Origin: Streptomyces sp. MBT65
GTDB lineage: Bacteria; Actinomycetota; Actinomycetes; Streptomycetales; Streptomycetaceae
Reading direction: 5' to 3'
Assembly: GCF_016612545.1 (NCBI RefSeq)
Contig: NZ_JAENRY010000042.1
Span: forward strand, 1-47,614
DNA: 47,614 nt
Both the position numbers and the translations under genes were made by a program. The notes under the pieces were generated by a model. The model searched no databases, was not told the origin of the DNA, and was given only the letters and a program-made list of their open reading frames with translations. Shown in pieces: positions 32,148 through 41,048 of this stretch; position 1 is the stretch's first letter; every line of letters begins with the position of its first letter.

Positions 32148-33115
32148 GGCCGCTCCCGGGTACGACGGCGGGCGCGCGGCAGCGGTACGGGATCGCTGCC
32201 GGCGACCACGGTGTTGGAGACGGTGCCGATGCCCTCGACGATGAGCGTGACGGTGTCACCGGGCTTCAGCGGCGGCGGGGACTGCTCACCTCGTACGCCC
32301 CACAGCTCCGCCAGGCAGCCGCCGTTGCCGCAGGTGCCCGAGCCGAGGACGTCGCCGGGACGGACGACCGTGCCGCGTGAGGCGTAGGCGACCATCTCCT
32401 CGAAGGTCCAGCTCATGTTGGACAGCAGATCCTTGCCGACGACCTCGCCGTTGACCGAGGCGGTCAGCGCGAGCCGCAGGAAGCCGTCGGCGTCCCTGTA
32501 CGGCTCCAGCTCGTCGGCGGTGACCAGGTACGGCCCGAGGGTGGCGGCCGTGTCCTTGCCCTTGCACGGACCGAGCCGGACCTGCATCTCGCGGGACTGC
32601 AGATCGCGTGCGGACCAGTCGTTGAAGACCGTGTAGCCGACGATGTGGTCGCGGGCCTGTTCAGGGGTGAGGTCGCCGCCCGTACAGCCGATGACCGCGG
32701 CGACCTCCAGCTCGAAGTCGAGCACGGTGCTGCCCGGCGGCACCGGCACGTCGTCGTGGGCGCCGATGATCGCGTACGGGTTGGTGAAGTAGAAGGTCGG
32801 CGCGTCGTACCACGCCTCGGGCACCCCGCCTGCGCCGTCCACGGATCGCCGTACACCTTCCACGTGTTCCTCGAACGTGACGAAGTCACGCACGGTGGGC
32901 GGCTCCAGCGGCGGGAGCAGTCGCACCTCGGACACATGGGGTCCCGCCGGGACGTCGAGGGTCGCGGCGCCCACGTCGAGCAGGGCGTCGAGACCGTCCC
33001 CGGAACGGAGCAGCTCCATGAACGAGCGCACCCCTGGTATCGGATACAGGGTGCCGTCCTCCTCGACGGCGGCGACCCGGCGCTGATCGTGTTGTTCGTA
33101 GGTGGCGAAACGCAT
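32144..33115 (-). CDS. fumarylacetoacetate hydrolase (FAH) family protein
   Basis: A 323-residue FAH-superfamily enzyme. An N-terminal domain (about 1-90, including VAAVEEDGTLYPIPGVRSFM) precedes the catalytic fold. Metal-binding acidic residues are in VLDFELEVAAVIGCTGGDLT, followed by VGYTVFNDWSARDLQSREMQ, KGKDTAATLGPYLVTADEL and DVLGSGTCGNGGCLAELWG. Family reactions include fumarylacetoacetate C-C hydrolysis, acylpyruvate hydrolysis and 2-oxo-hept-3-ene-dioate hydration or decarboxylation. ATG 33115 begins MRFATYEQHDQRRVAAV. It lies 105 bases downstream of the dioxygenase, the largest gap in the operon, where an internal promoter could sit. Confidence 0.9.
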   Translation of the reverse strand: MRFATYEQHDQRRVAAVEEDGTLYPIPGVRSFMELLRSGDGLDALLDVGAATLDVPAGPHVSEVRLLPPLEPPTVRDFVTFEEHVEGVRRSVDGAGGVPEAWYDAPTFYFTNPYAIIGAHDDVPVPPGSTVLDFELEVAAVIGCTGGDLTPEQARDHIVGYTVFNDWSARDLQSREMQVRLGPCKGKDTAATLGPYLVTADELEPYRDADGFLRLALTASVNGEVVGKDLLSNMSWTFEEMVAYASRGTVVRPGDVLGSGTCGNGGCLAELWGVRGEQSPPPLKPGDTVTLIVEGIGTVSNTVVAGSDPVPLPRARRRTRERP

Positions 33116-33220
33116 GTGCGACTCCAGGATCCGACGATGGTCGGGGCATCGGGGGACCGGGGACGCGGTGTGGGAGTCAGGGCAGTTGACAGGGCCACCG
33201 CGCCCCCGGGACTCGGGGGA

Positions 33221-34153
33221 TCAGACCGGCGGGGGGACGAACACGCCGCGGTCGACGTCGTTGAACGACTCCTTGGCGACCATCTCGTTCATCGGGTTGG
33301 CGGTGCCCCACTGGTCGGCGACGTCGGGCTGGGAGAAGTCGTAGACGTGGGGGTGCCAGGTGTCCTCGTCGAGGAGTTCCAGCTCGGTGGTGTACTCGAC
33401 GGTGTTGCCGTGCGGGTCGAGGAAGTAGGTGAAGGTGTTGTCGCCCGCCGTGTGCCGGCCGGGGCCCCAGAGCTTGGTGAAGCCCGCCCGGATGACGCGG
33501 CCGGAGCCGCGCATGTACTCGTCGATGCCGCGCATCTCGAAGGAGATGTGGTGCAGCGCGGTGTGCGGGCCCTTGGCGATGGCCATGGAGTGGTGCTGGT
33601 TGGAGATCCGCATGAAGTGCATGGCCTCGCCGATGTGCGGCGAGGTGAGGGTGTCGGAGAGGCGGAAGCCGAGGTGGGTCTCGTACCACTCACGGGTCTT
33701 GTTCAGGTCCGGCGAGTTGAGGACGACGTGGCTCAGCTTGACCGGGATCGACTCCTTCTCCTCGATCCTGCGGTGCTGCCTGACCTCGACGTCGGCCGAG
33801 ACCTCGAGGGTGCGGCCGTCGACGTCGAAGAAGCGGAAGCCGTAACCGCCCCCGGGGGTGTCCACCTTGCCGGGCTGGGAGATCAACTGGACGCCGCCGG
33901 CAAGGAGTTGCTCGGCGAGCGTGTCCACGTCGGCTGCTGAGGCGGCGCCGTAGGAGACCAGGTCGAGACGCTTCTCGGCGGCCTTGCGCAGCCGCACGAC
34001 GTACTGTTCGGGGCTGCCCTCGGCGGCCAGGAAGGAGATGCCGGAGTCCTCGGAGACCTTGGTCAGGCCCCAGACGCCGGAGTAGAAGTCGAGCTGCTTG
34101 TCGTAGTCGGGCACGGCGAGGTCGACGTGCCGCAGGTGGGTGAGCAGGCGCAT
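33221..34153 (-). CDS. extradiol (meta-cleavage) ring dioxygenase, type I VOC fold
   Basis: A 310-residue two-domain VOC protein. Domain 1 starts LRHVDLAVPDYDKQLDFYSG. Domain 2 starts KLSHVVLNSPDLNKTREWYE and carries the Fe(II) ligands His (LSHVVLN), His (ALHHISFEM) and Glu (GNTVEYTTELE), the 2-His-1-carboxylate set of catechol 2,3-dioxygenases. FGPGRHT-like LWGPGRHTAGDNTFTYFLDP is also typical. It should open a dihydroxylated aromatic ring with O2. It lies four bases after the amidohydrolase gene in the operon, so ring cleavage and side-product processing are co-expressed. Confidence 0.9.
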   Translation of the reverse strand: MRLLTHLRHVDLAVPDYDKQLDFYSGVWGLTKVSEDSGISFLAAEGSPEQYVVRLRKAAEKRLDLVSYGAASAADVDTLAEQLLAGGVQLISQPGKVDTPGGGYGFRFFDVDGRTLEVSADVEVRQHRRIEEKESIPVKLSHVVLNSPDLNKTREWYETHLGFRLSDTLTSPHIGEAMHFMRISNQHHSMAIAKGPHTALHHISFEMRGIDEYMRGSGRVIRAGFTKLWGPGRHTAGDNTFTYFLDPHGNTVEYTTELELLDEDTWHPHVYDFSQPDVADQWGTANPMNEMVAKESFNDVDRGVFVPPPV

Positions 34154-34157
34154 GGTG

Positions 34158-35207
34158 TCAGTCCTTCCGGAAGAGGGCGGTCGCGTTGCCACCGCGTACG
34201 GCGTGGAAGTCGGCGTCGGACAGGTGGGCGGCGCGCAGTGACCCGACCGGGTCCTCGGTGCCCATGTCGAAGGGGAAGTCGGAGCCGAGCAGCACACGGT
34301 CGGAGCCGGCGACACGGATCAACTCCCGCAGTGCGTGCGGGTCGTGGACCAGGGAGTCGAACCAGATCCGCTTCAGGTAGCTGCTGGGCAGGTGCGCGCA
34401 GTCGGCGCCGGCGTCGGAGCGGGCCGACCAGGCGTGGTCGGAGCGGCCGATGTGGGTGGGCAGATAGCCGCCGCCGTGCGCCGCGATCAGCTTCAGTCGG
34501 GGATGGCGGTCCAGTACGCCGGAGAAGATGAGATGGGAGAGCGCGACGGCGTTCTCGGTGGGCTGGCCGACGGTGTTGGACAGATACCACCGGTCCAGGC
34601 GCTCGTCGAGCGTGCAGCCGAACGGGTGCAGGAAGAGAAGGGCTCCCGTCTCCTCGGCCCGCCGCCAGAAGGGCTCGTAGGCCGGGTCGGACAGCTCGCG
34701 CCCTGGCGCGTGGCTGGAGATCTCCACGCCCAGCAGTCCCTGCTCCATGGCGTGTTCGAGAGCATGGGCGGCCTGGGCCGGGTGCTGGAGGGGGACGAGG
34801 CCGAGCCCCTTCAGCCGGGCGGGGGCCTGGGCGCAGTGCGCGGCTGTCGCCTCGTTGGCCAGCCGGTAGAGCTTCTCGGCCGTGTCCTCGTCCGCCCAGT
34901 AGTGGTAGTGCGACGGGGACGGGCTGACCAGCTGGACGTCGACGCCCTGCTGGTCCATGGCAGCCAGTCGTACGGCGACGTCGGTGAGTCGCGGGATGCG
35001 CTCGCGCACCATGGGCCCGCCGACGGCGAGCGCGGCGGGTCCGTTGCGGCGGGCGTCCAGCGCCCTGGCCTCGGCCAGACCGGGGAGGTCGGCCACGAGG
35101 GCCTCGACCTCCGGCAGCAGGACGTGCGCGTGGACGTCGACGGTCGGGGAGGGCTGCGCGTCACCACTCGCCGAGGAGTGGGGGTCGTGCGGCGGGTGGG
35201 CGGTCAC
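34158..35207 (-). CDS. amidohydrolase family 2 (ACMSD-like decarboxylase/hydrolase)
   Basis: A 349-residue TIM-barrel amidohydrolase from GTG 35207, overlapping the flavoprotein stop. The metal motif is TVDVHAHVLLPEVEALV near residue 25. It continues with VDVQLVSPSPSHYHYWADED, LGLVPLQHPAQAAHALEHAM, LFLHPFGCTLDER, KLIAAHGGGYLPTHIGRSDH and the Asp motif VLLGSDFPFDMG. This order is that of aminocarboxymuconate-semialdehyde decarboxylase and gamma-resorcylate decarboxylase relatives. In a meta-cleavage operon it probably decarboxylates or hydrolyses the ring-fission product, or decarboxylates the aromatic acid. The choice cannot be made from sequence. Confidence 0.88.
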   Translation of the reverse strand: MTAHPPHDPHSSASGDAQPSPTVDVHAHVLLPEVEALVADLPGLAEARALDARRNGPAALAVGGPMVRERIPRLTDVAVRLAAMDQQGVDVQLVSPSPSHYHYWADEDTAEKLYRLANEATAAHCAQAPARLKGLGLVPLQHPAQAAHALEHAMEQGLLGVEISSHAPGRELSDPAYEPFWRRAEETGALLFLHPFGCTLDERLDRWYLSNTVGQPTENAVALSHLIFSGVLDRHPRLKLIAAHGGGYLPTHIGRSDHAWSARSDAGADCAHLPSSYLKRIWFDSLVHDPHALRELIRVAGSDRVLLGSDFPFDMGTEDPVGSLRAAHLSDADFHAVRGGNATALFRKD

Positions 35208-36334
35208 GGCAGCTCCTTGAGCATCGTCATCGTGCGACCGAACAGGCCGGGGACATCGGCGTCGCGCACGCCGTCCAGCTGCCACTGTCCGAGCTGGACG
35301 GACGCCTCGACGACGGCCCGTACTCGTGGGATGCGGCGGTCGTAGTACTCCTGGAACAGCTCGTCGCCCCAGGCCTTGCCGCCGGCGAGCAGCTCCGCGA
35401 GGACCGAGGCGTCCTCCAGGGACATGGCAGCACCCTGGGCGAGGGTGGGCGGACAGCAGTGGGCGGCGTCGCCGACCAGGACCACCCGGCCTCGATGCCA
35501 CGAGCCCTCGACCAACAGCTTGTCGAACCAGGTGTAGTTCACCCGTGCCGGGTCGGTGATGTGCGGAGTGATCTCGGCCCAGAAACCGCCGTATCCCTGC
35601 GCGAGCCTGCGCATCTCGTCCGCGTACGAGGCCGGGTCGATGGAGGCGCGGTCGCGGCACTTCTCGACGACGTAGGCGTAGAGGGTGTTCTCGCTGGTGG
35701 GGCAGTAGCCGGCGATGTAGGCGGGGCCGCCGTAGGCGAGGTCCGTGCGTACCATGCCCGCGGGCCGGGGCGCGGATGTGCGCCAGATCGCCATGCCGGT
35801 CGGCTCGGGTTTGTCCGTGATGCCGATCGCGGCGCGGGTGGCCGAGTTGAGGCCGTCGGCAGCGATCACCAGATCATAGCGGCCGGCCGTGCCGTCACTG
35901 AAGCGCACCGAAACCCCGTTGGCGTCCTGCTCCAGAACCTTGACGGTGGCGCCCAGGCGTACGTCGGCGCCGCAGGCGCGGACAGCGTCGATGAGGATCC
36001 GCTGAAGCTGGGGCCGCTGCATGCCGAGGGTGGCGGGCAGGTCGTCGCCACCGGTCTGGAAGTCCTCTGCCTGGTGGAGCAGGGTGCCGTCGGGTGCGAT
36101 GACACCGAGCGAGCCGAAGGCGAAGCCCGACGCCTCGACCTGCTCCCAGATACCGAGTTCGCGCAGGACGCGCAGGGCGTTGCCCTGGAGAGTGATGCCG
36201 GAACCGGTGGTGGCGTTCCAGTCGGGCCTGGCCTCTATCAGTTCGACGGCGAGGCCGGCGCGACGCAGGAGAACGGTGACGGCATTACCGGAGGCGCCGC
36301 CGCCGACGACGAGGACTCTGCGGGGTGTGCTCAA
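35204..36334 (-). CDS. FAD-dependent aromatic monooxygenase (PHBH-like)
   Basis: A 376-residue class A flavoprotein monooxygenase. The start is TTG 36334, with AAAGGAG six bases upstream; the product begins STPRRVLVVGGGASGNAVTV, the FAD GxGxxG motif. The DG motif is in YDLVIAADGLNSATRAAIG and the GD motif in GRVVLVGDAAHCCPPTLAQG followed by AAMSLEDASVLAELL. It should hydroxylate an aromatic ring with NAD(P)H and O2, preparing the dihydroxy substrate for the downstream dioxygenase. It follows the cyclase gene by 23 bases and overlaps the amidohydrolase start. Confidence 0.9.
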   Translation of the reverse strand: MSTPRRVLVVGGGASGNAVTVLLRRAGLAVELIEARPDWNATTGSGITLQGNALRVLRELGIWEQVEASGFAFGSLGVIAPDGTLLHQAEDFQTGGDDLPATLGMQRPQLQRILIDAVRACGADVRLGATVKVLEQDANGVSVRFSDGTAGRYDLVIAADGLNSATRAAIGITDKPEPTGMAIWRTSAPRPAGMVRTDLAYGGPAYIAGYCPTSENTLYAYVVEKCRDRASIDPASYADEMRRLAQGYGGFWAEITPHITDPARVNYTWFDKLLVEGSWHRGRVVLVGDAAHCCPPTLAQGAAMSLEDASVLAELLAGGKAWGDELFQEYYDRRIPRVRAVVEASVQLGQWQLDGVRDADVPGLFGRTMTMLKELP

Positions 36335-36357
36335 GGGGAACTCCTTTGTTCCGCCGG

Positions 36358-37320
36358 TTACTTGACGGCGATCGGGTTGACAGGTGAGCCGACAGCTCCG
36401 GTGATGGGGAGGGGAGCGGCGGTGAGCCAGAACTCGTACACGCCGTCGGCCGCGCAGTCCGCGGCGAGTGCGTCGAGGTCCCACATCTCGCCGATCAGCA
36501 GGCCGATGTTGGGGATGGCGACCTGGTGCAGCGGCTGGAAGGCGTGGTCGAACTCGTTGGGCCGTACCTCGAAGCCCCAGGTGTCGGTGGCGATGGCGGC
36601 GATCTCGGTGGAGTGCAGCCAGCCGGCCGTCGTGAACGACAGCCCGGGCGAGTCGCCGCCCGCGTACTCGCCCCAGCCCTCGCGGCGGGCCCGGGCCAGC
36701 CGTCCGGTACGGACGGCGACGATGTCACCGCGGCCGACGCGCACGCCGTGGGCCGCGGCGGTCTCGGTGAGGTGTTCCTCGGTGATGGCGAACCCGTCGG
36801 GCAACTCGCCCTGGTCGCCGACTACTTGGCCCACGTCCAGGAGTACGCCGCGCCCTGCGACGTACGGGGCCATGTGTTCGATGCCGGTGACGAGGTCGCC
36901 CTCGGAGGTGACGACCTTCTCGGCCGCCCGTCCGTTCCACGCCTTGCCGTGGTCGAAGATGTGCCCGAGTCCGTCCCACTGCGTGGAGCACTGCAACGGC
37001 ATCGCGATCACGTCGTCCGCGCCGCCGATGCCGTGCGGGAAGCCCTGATCGGTGAAGACCGCGTCGGTGCCGGTGTCGAGCATGGTGTGCACCGGGTTGG
37101 TGCGCCGCCGCCAGCCCTTCTGCGGGCCGTCCATGTCGAACCGCTGGGACAGCGAGAAGCTCACGCCCCGACGCACCAGGGCGGCGCCCTCGCGGCGCTT
37201 GGCCTCGTCGAGGAGGTTCAGGGTGCCGAGGACGTCGTCCTCGCCCCAGCGCCCCCAGTTGGAGTACGACTTGGCGGCCTCGGCGATCGCGCCCTCCGGG
37301 TCGCGGCGGTCCAGGCTCAT
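36358..37320 (-). CDS. cyclase / kynurenine formamidase-like metal-dependent hydrolase
   Basis: A 320-residue protein of the PF04199 (putative cyclase) family. It starts NWGRWGEDDVLGTLNLLD, and the metal site region reads IAMPLQCSTQWDGLGHIFDH followed by GKAWNG, a variant of the HxGTHxD signature with Gln/Trp in place of the first His-Gly. LLDVGQVVGDQGELPDGFAI and GDIVAVRTGRLARARREGWG are typical of the longer cyclase branch. Members hydrolyse N-formyl or amide bonds or lactones. In this operon it may open a lactone or remove an amide. Its ATG overlaps the FAH stop by four bases. Confidence 0.87.
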   Translation of the reverse strand: MSLDRRDPEGAIAEAAKSYSNWGRWGEDDVLGTLNLLDEAKRREGAALVRRGVSFSLSQRFDMDGPQKGWRRRTNPVHTMLDTGTDAVFTDQGFPHGIGGADDVIAMPLQCSTQWDGLGHIFDHGKAWNGRAAEKVVTSEGDLVTGIEHMAPYVAGRGVLLDVGQVVGDQGELPDGFAITEEHLTETAAAHGVRVGRGDIVAVRTGRLARARREGWGEYAGGDSPGLSFTTAGWLHSTEIAAIATDTWGFEVRPNEFDHAFQPLHQVAIPNIGLLIGEMWDLDALAADCAADGVYEFWLTAAPLPITGAVGSPVNPIAVK

Positions 37321-38300
37321 GCCGACGCCTCCGCGACACAGCGGGTGCGCTGCACGCCCAGACCGGTGATGGAGCCCTCCATGACGTCACCGTCGCGCAG
37401 CAGCCGTCCCCAGTGGATGCCGTTGCCAGCCGGGCTGCCGGTCAACACCAGGTCTCCCGGCAGGAGTTGAGCGCTCTGCGAGGCGTACGACACCAACCGC
37501 GCGACCCCGAAGAGCATGTCCTTGGTGGACCCGTCCTGCATGGTCTCGCCGTTCAGTGTGAGCGTGACCTGCAGGTCACCGGTGTCGGCGATCGACTCGG
37601 CCGGTACGAGCCACGGGCCGAGCGGCGTGAAACCGGGAGCGTTCTTGCTGCGCAGCCAGTCGGTGCCGATGGCCTTCATGTCCCGGCGGAAGACGGTGGC
37701 GCGGTCGGTGAGGTCGTTGGCGATGGTGTACCCGGCGACGTACTTCAGGGCCTCCTCGACCGTCACCTGGTAGGCGGGCTTGGCGATGACGGCCGCCAAC
37801 TCCAGCTCCCAGTCCGGCTGTTGGGCCCAGGCGGGCAGGACCACGTCGTCGTAGGGGCCCGTGATCGCGCTTGGCAGACCGATGAACACGTACGGCAGGT
37901 CCTCGGCGGCCCGGCGGTCCATGACCGCGGCGATCTCCGCGCGCGCCTCCTCGACCGTACGCGGGTCGTCGGGGGAACGATGGGCGACCTCCAGGTCGAT
38001 CACGTGCTGCCGGTAGTTGGCGCCGGACTGGAAGACCTGCCTCGGCTCGATGGGAGCGTGCACCCGCAGTCCCTCCAGCGGACGCCAGTCGAGGGTGTCG
38101 TCGTCCGCCAGAGCGCGCAGGAGAGGGAGGGTCTCCTCCCACCGCTCCACCACGGCGCGCAGGCCGGATGGCGCCCAGTCCAGGGTGGCGCGCAGATCGA
38201 GTACCCGATCATTGGCCAGGAGGCCGGGAAACGGGACACCGTCCTGAGCGGAGAGCGTGCCGAGCGCGAACGGGCCGGCAGGTTGCGCGTGCGTTGCCAT
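37317..38300 (-). CDS. fumarylacetoacetate hydrolase (FAH) family protein, operon leader
   Basis: A 327-residue FAH-superfamily enzyme; ATG 38300 is preceded by AGGAGG (spacing seven), and a longer frame upstream has no such site. The N-terminal domain begins ATHAQPAGPFALGTLSAQDG. The catalytic fold includes FQSGANYRQHVIDLEVAHRS, metal ligands in WELELAAVIAKPAYQVTVEE, AGYTIANDLTDRATVFRRDM and LVLTGSPAGNGIHWGRLL. It is distinct from the other FAH in the operon, so two different hydrolysis, hydration or isomerisation steps are likely. It is the first gene of the minus-strand operon and is divergent from LysR. Confidence 0.9.
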   Translation of the reverse strand: MATHAQPAGPFALGTLSAQDGVPFPGLLANDRVLDLRATLDWAPSGLRAVVERWEETLPLLRALADDDTLDWRPLEGLRVHAPIEPRQVFQSGANYRQHVIDLEVAHRSPDDPRTVEEARAEIAAVMDRRAAEDLPYVFIGLPSAITGPYDDVVLPAWAQQPDWELELAAVIAKPAYQVTVEEALKYVAGYTIANDLTDRATVFRRDMKAIGTDWLRSKNAPGFTPLGPWLVPAESIADTGDLQVTLTLNGETMQDGSTKDMLFGVARLVSYASQSAQLLPGDLVLTGSPAGNGIHWGRLLRDGDVMEGSITGLGVQRTRCVAEASA

Positions 38301-38366
38301 CAGATTTCCTCCTGCTGGGTTGCGGTCTACTGTGGCGTCGATCGACCAATCACGGAAATAGATCCT

Positions 38367-38385
38367 GTGGATGTGCCAAATCCAC
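38367..38385. promoter_or_regulatory. candidate LysR-type operator
   Basis: GTGGAT-gtgccaa-ATCCAC is a perfect inverted repeat with a seven-base spacer in the 120-base gap between the FAH operon and lysR. LysR regulators typically bind such T-rich dyads next to their own promoter. A related ATCCAC/GTGGAT dyad lies upstream of the MFS gene. Confidence 0.6.
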
Positions 38386-38420
38386 GCCATGGATGACTCT
38401 TGCTGCTAGGTGGTTGCCTG

Positions 38421-39416
38421 GTGAACCTGTCCCGACTCGACCTCAATCTGGTCCTCGCGCTGCGTGCGCTGCTGGAGGAGCGCAATGTGACCCGGGCCGG
38501 TGAGCGCATCGGCCTGAGCCAGCCCGCCATGAGCGCCGCGCTGTCCCGGCTGCGCCGCCATTTCGACGACGAACTGCTCGCCCGGACCGGCAACGCCTAC
38601 GAGCTGACTCCGCTCGGCGCCGCCCTGCGCGACCGCAGCGCCACCGCCTGCGACCTGCTGGAGCGGGTCTTCGCCAGCCAGGCCGACTTCGATCCGGCCG
38701 TCGAGAGCCGCGAGTTCACCCTGCTCGCCTCCGACTACGGCGCGGCCGTGTTCGGTGCCGCACTCGCCCGCACCCTGCACGAGGACGCGCCCGGCATCCG
38801 ACTCACCTTCCAGCACCCGGCGCCCTCCGTCGTGGAGAACACCGCGGCTGTACTGAGCACCGTCGACGGACTGCTGATGCCGCACGGCGTCATCGACGGC
38901 TTCCCCGCCGTCGACCTCCACCAGGACCGCTGGCTGTGCCTGGTCGCCGATGATCACCCCGAGGTCGGTGACGAACTCACCCTGGACCAGCTGGGGCGTC
39001 TGCCCTGGGCCGTCTACCAGCGTCCCTACGACGCCCCGGCCGCCCGCCAGCTCAGCATGATAGGGATCAGCCCCCAGGTCGAGGTGTCCGTGCAGACCTT
39101 CCAGCTGCTGCCGCCCATGGTCGAGGGAACGCGCAGGGTCGCGATGATCCAGGAGCGCCTGGCGCGCAAGGCGGTCCGCTCCGCCGCGGTGCGCGTCCTG
39201 CCCTGTCCCTTCGAGGCCGTACCGGTGCGGGAGGCGATGTGGTGGCACCCGGTGCACGCTCAGGACGCGGGCCACATCTGGCTTCGACAGAAGGCCGCGG
39301 AGGTCGGCGCGACACTGGCGGGCAACGGCAGCGGCAACGGCAAGGGGCCGGGAAAGGCCGTCTCCGCCGAACAGGGCGCCGGGCCGGCTCTGATCCGGCC
39401 CGGCGGCAGCCCGTGA
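38421..39416 (+). CDS. LysR-family transcriptional regulator
   Basis: A 331-residue LTTR from GTG 38421 (TTG 38400 is a longer in-frame option). The winged helix-turn-helix is LSRLDLNLVLALRALLEERN, VTRAGERIGLSQPAMSAALS and RLRRHFDDELLARTGNAYEL. The effector domain (about 95-300) includes VDGLLMPHGVIDGFPAVDLH and VSVQTFQLLPPMVEGTRRVA. A Gly/Asn-rich C-terminal tail is unusual. It is divergent from the ten-gene catabolic operon and convergent with the MFS gene, so it most likely activates the operon in response to the substrate or a pathway intermediate. Confidence 0.9.
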   Translation: MNLSRLDLNLVLALRALLEERNVTRAGERIGLSQPAMSAALSRLRRHFDDELLARTGNAYELTPLGAALRDRSATACDLLERVFASQADFDPAVESREFTLLASDYGAAVFGAALARTLHEDAPGIRLTFQHPAPSVVENTAAVLSTVDGLLMPHGVIDGFPAVDLHQDRWLCLVADDHPEVGDELTLDQLGRLPWAVYQRPYDAPAARQLSMIGISPQVEVSVQTFQLLPPMVEGTRRVAMIQERLARKAVRSAAVRVLPCPFEAVPVREAMWWHPVHAQDAGHIWLRQKAAEVGATLAGNGSGNGKGPGKAVSAEQGAGPALIRPGGSP

Positions 39417-39449
39417 GTGACGCGTCCTCGGTGGTCGGCCCGCGCACTC

Positions 39450-40718
39450 TCAGGCCAACTGCTCAGGCAACGGCCGGGGATCGACGGCCCCCGCGCGGCG
39501 GCGGGCCGCCCACAGCCCCGCCGCGACGAGGGCGGCGGCCAGTCCCAGCAGGCCCACCGCACCGGCGAGACTGCCGACGGCCGACTCCCCCGCGAGCAGC
39601 ACCAGCGGGCAGACGAACTCGCCGCCGAAGAACGCCGCCGTCCACAACCCCGTCCCACGCCCGCGGTCCTCGAACGACAGCCGGGACATCGCACTGGTCA
39701 GGAGGGCCGGCAGCAGCATGCCGGTGCCCACACAGTTGACCACCGCCCCGATGACCAGCAGCGGTGCGCTGTCCGCGAGGAACATCACGCCGAAGCCGAC
39801 CGCGCAGACCGCGAGAACGGCGGGCAGCATCGGGTCGGGAGAGCGCTTGAGCCGGGCGAAGGTGACCGCTCCGCCCACGGTGGAGGCACTGGCGATCGCG
39901 GTGGCCAGACCGATCACGCCGGGGTTCTCCACCCCGAGGTCGTCGAGCAGGTACGCCATCTCCACCGGGACGGTGTAGAAGACCATCGCCCCGAAGAAGG
40001 TGAGGGCGCAGATGCCGGCCAACTGACGCCAGGGGAACGAACGGTGGGCCTCCGCCTCGGCCGGGGGCACCTCGCCGGCCGCGCGAACCGCCGGGTTGGG
40101 CAGCACGGTGGCCATCAGCGGGGCGAGCACCAGGCTCACGGCGTAGACCCAGAAGGGCACCCGCCAGCCCGCCGATCCGGCGGCGCCGCCGAGCACGAAG
40201 AAGACGGTGGCCGACGCGGAGGCGCACATGGTCTGCAGGGCGAGGTACTTCACCCGCTGCCGGCCGGAGTAGTAGTCGCCGATCAGGGTCGTACAGCAGG
40301 TCATGATCGCAGCCTCGGCGACCCCCACCAGGGCGCGGCTGGCGATGATCGCGCCCAGCGAGTCCAGCCACAGCGGTGCCGTGCCGAACAGCGCGTACAG
40401 GACGGTCGCCACGACCAGCAGGCGCTTGCGGCCCACCCGGTCCACGATCACACCGGCGAACGGAGCCAGCAGCGCCAGCGCCAGCGCCGGGACGGTCAGC
40501 GCGAGGGGTACCAGGGCCTTGGCCCCCGGGACCGACTCAAAGTGGTCCTGCATCTTCGGCAGCACCGGGGCGATCAGCACCGCCCCCAGGATCGGCAGAC
40601 AGCTGCCCGCCATCAGAAGGGTCACCCGCACCAGGTGGGCCGAGCCCGACACGGCGAGGGCTGACGAAACGGGGGTATCGACAGCGGCGAGAGGCGGCGA
40701 GGGCACAGAACCGGGCAT
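39450..40718 (-). CDS. MFS transporter
   Basis: A 422-residue major facilitator with about 12 TM helices, from ATG 40718. TM1-2 include LLMAGSCLPILGAVLIAPVL; the loop 2-3 motif reads GVIVDRVGRKRLLVVATVLY, the MFS signature A. GDYYSGRQRVKYLALQTMCA and a central cytoplasmic loop rich in Ala, Glu and Pro separate the two halves. It is likely an importer for the aromatic substrate or an exporter of a toxic intermediate, by its place next to the LysR/catabolic operon. It is convergent with lysR and has its own promoter region (40719-41098). Confidence 0.88.
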   Translation of the reverse strand: MPGSVPSPPLAAVDTPVSSALAVSGSAHLVRVTLLMAGSCLPILGAVLIAPVLPKMQDHFESVPGAKALVPLALTVPALALALLAPFAGVIVDRVGRKRLLVVATVLYALFGTAPLWLDSLGAIIASRALVGVAEAAIMTCCTTLIGDYYSGRQRVKYLALQTMCASASATVFFVLGGAAGSAGWRVPFWVYAVSLVLAPLMATVLPNPAVRAAGEVPPAEAEAHRSFPWRQLAGICALTFFGAMVFYTVPVEMAYLLDDLGVENPGVIGLATAIASASTVGGAVTFARLKRSPDPMLPAVLAVCAVGFGVMFLADSAPLLVIGAVVNCVGTGMLLPALLTSAMSRLSFEDRGRGTGLWTAAFFGGEFVCPLVLLAGESAVGSLAGAVGLLGLAAALVAAGLWAARRRAGAVDPRPLPEQLA

Positions 40719-40897
40719 GGCGACTCCAGGGGACGGCGTATGGGAGCGGGCATGCCTCACAGGCGCCGACGACGCACGGCATGCTGGGGAGTTCGCACGC
40801 CGACGGTATCCGGACAGCGGCGTGCGGTAGCGACGACTATGAGGGCGCCAAGGCGCCGGTACCATCCCCAGCGCAATCCAAATCCCGTATCCGGGCT

Positions 40898-40912
40898 ATC
40901 CACGCTGTGGAT
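40898..40912. promoter_or_regulatory. candidate regulator dyad upstream of MFS
   Basis: ATCCAC-gct-GTGGAT is a perfect palindrome about 180 bases upstream of the MFS start. It uses the same half-site as the dyad at 38367-38385 next to lysR, in the opposite arrangement, which suggests joint control. Confidence 0.45.
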
Positions 40913-41048
40913 GAGATGGGCAACCGCCGCGCAGGCGGAAGACGCACACGGCCTTTCCTGCGCGCGAACAGCCGCGTCCCCGCGCTAGGCCGCCCCAGAG
41001 CTCAGTCGTCCCGGCCGCCGGGACACCGCCCGCAGCGCCTGAGCCCTC

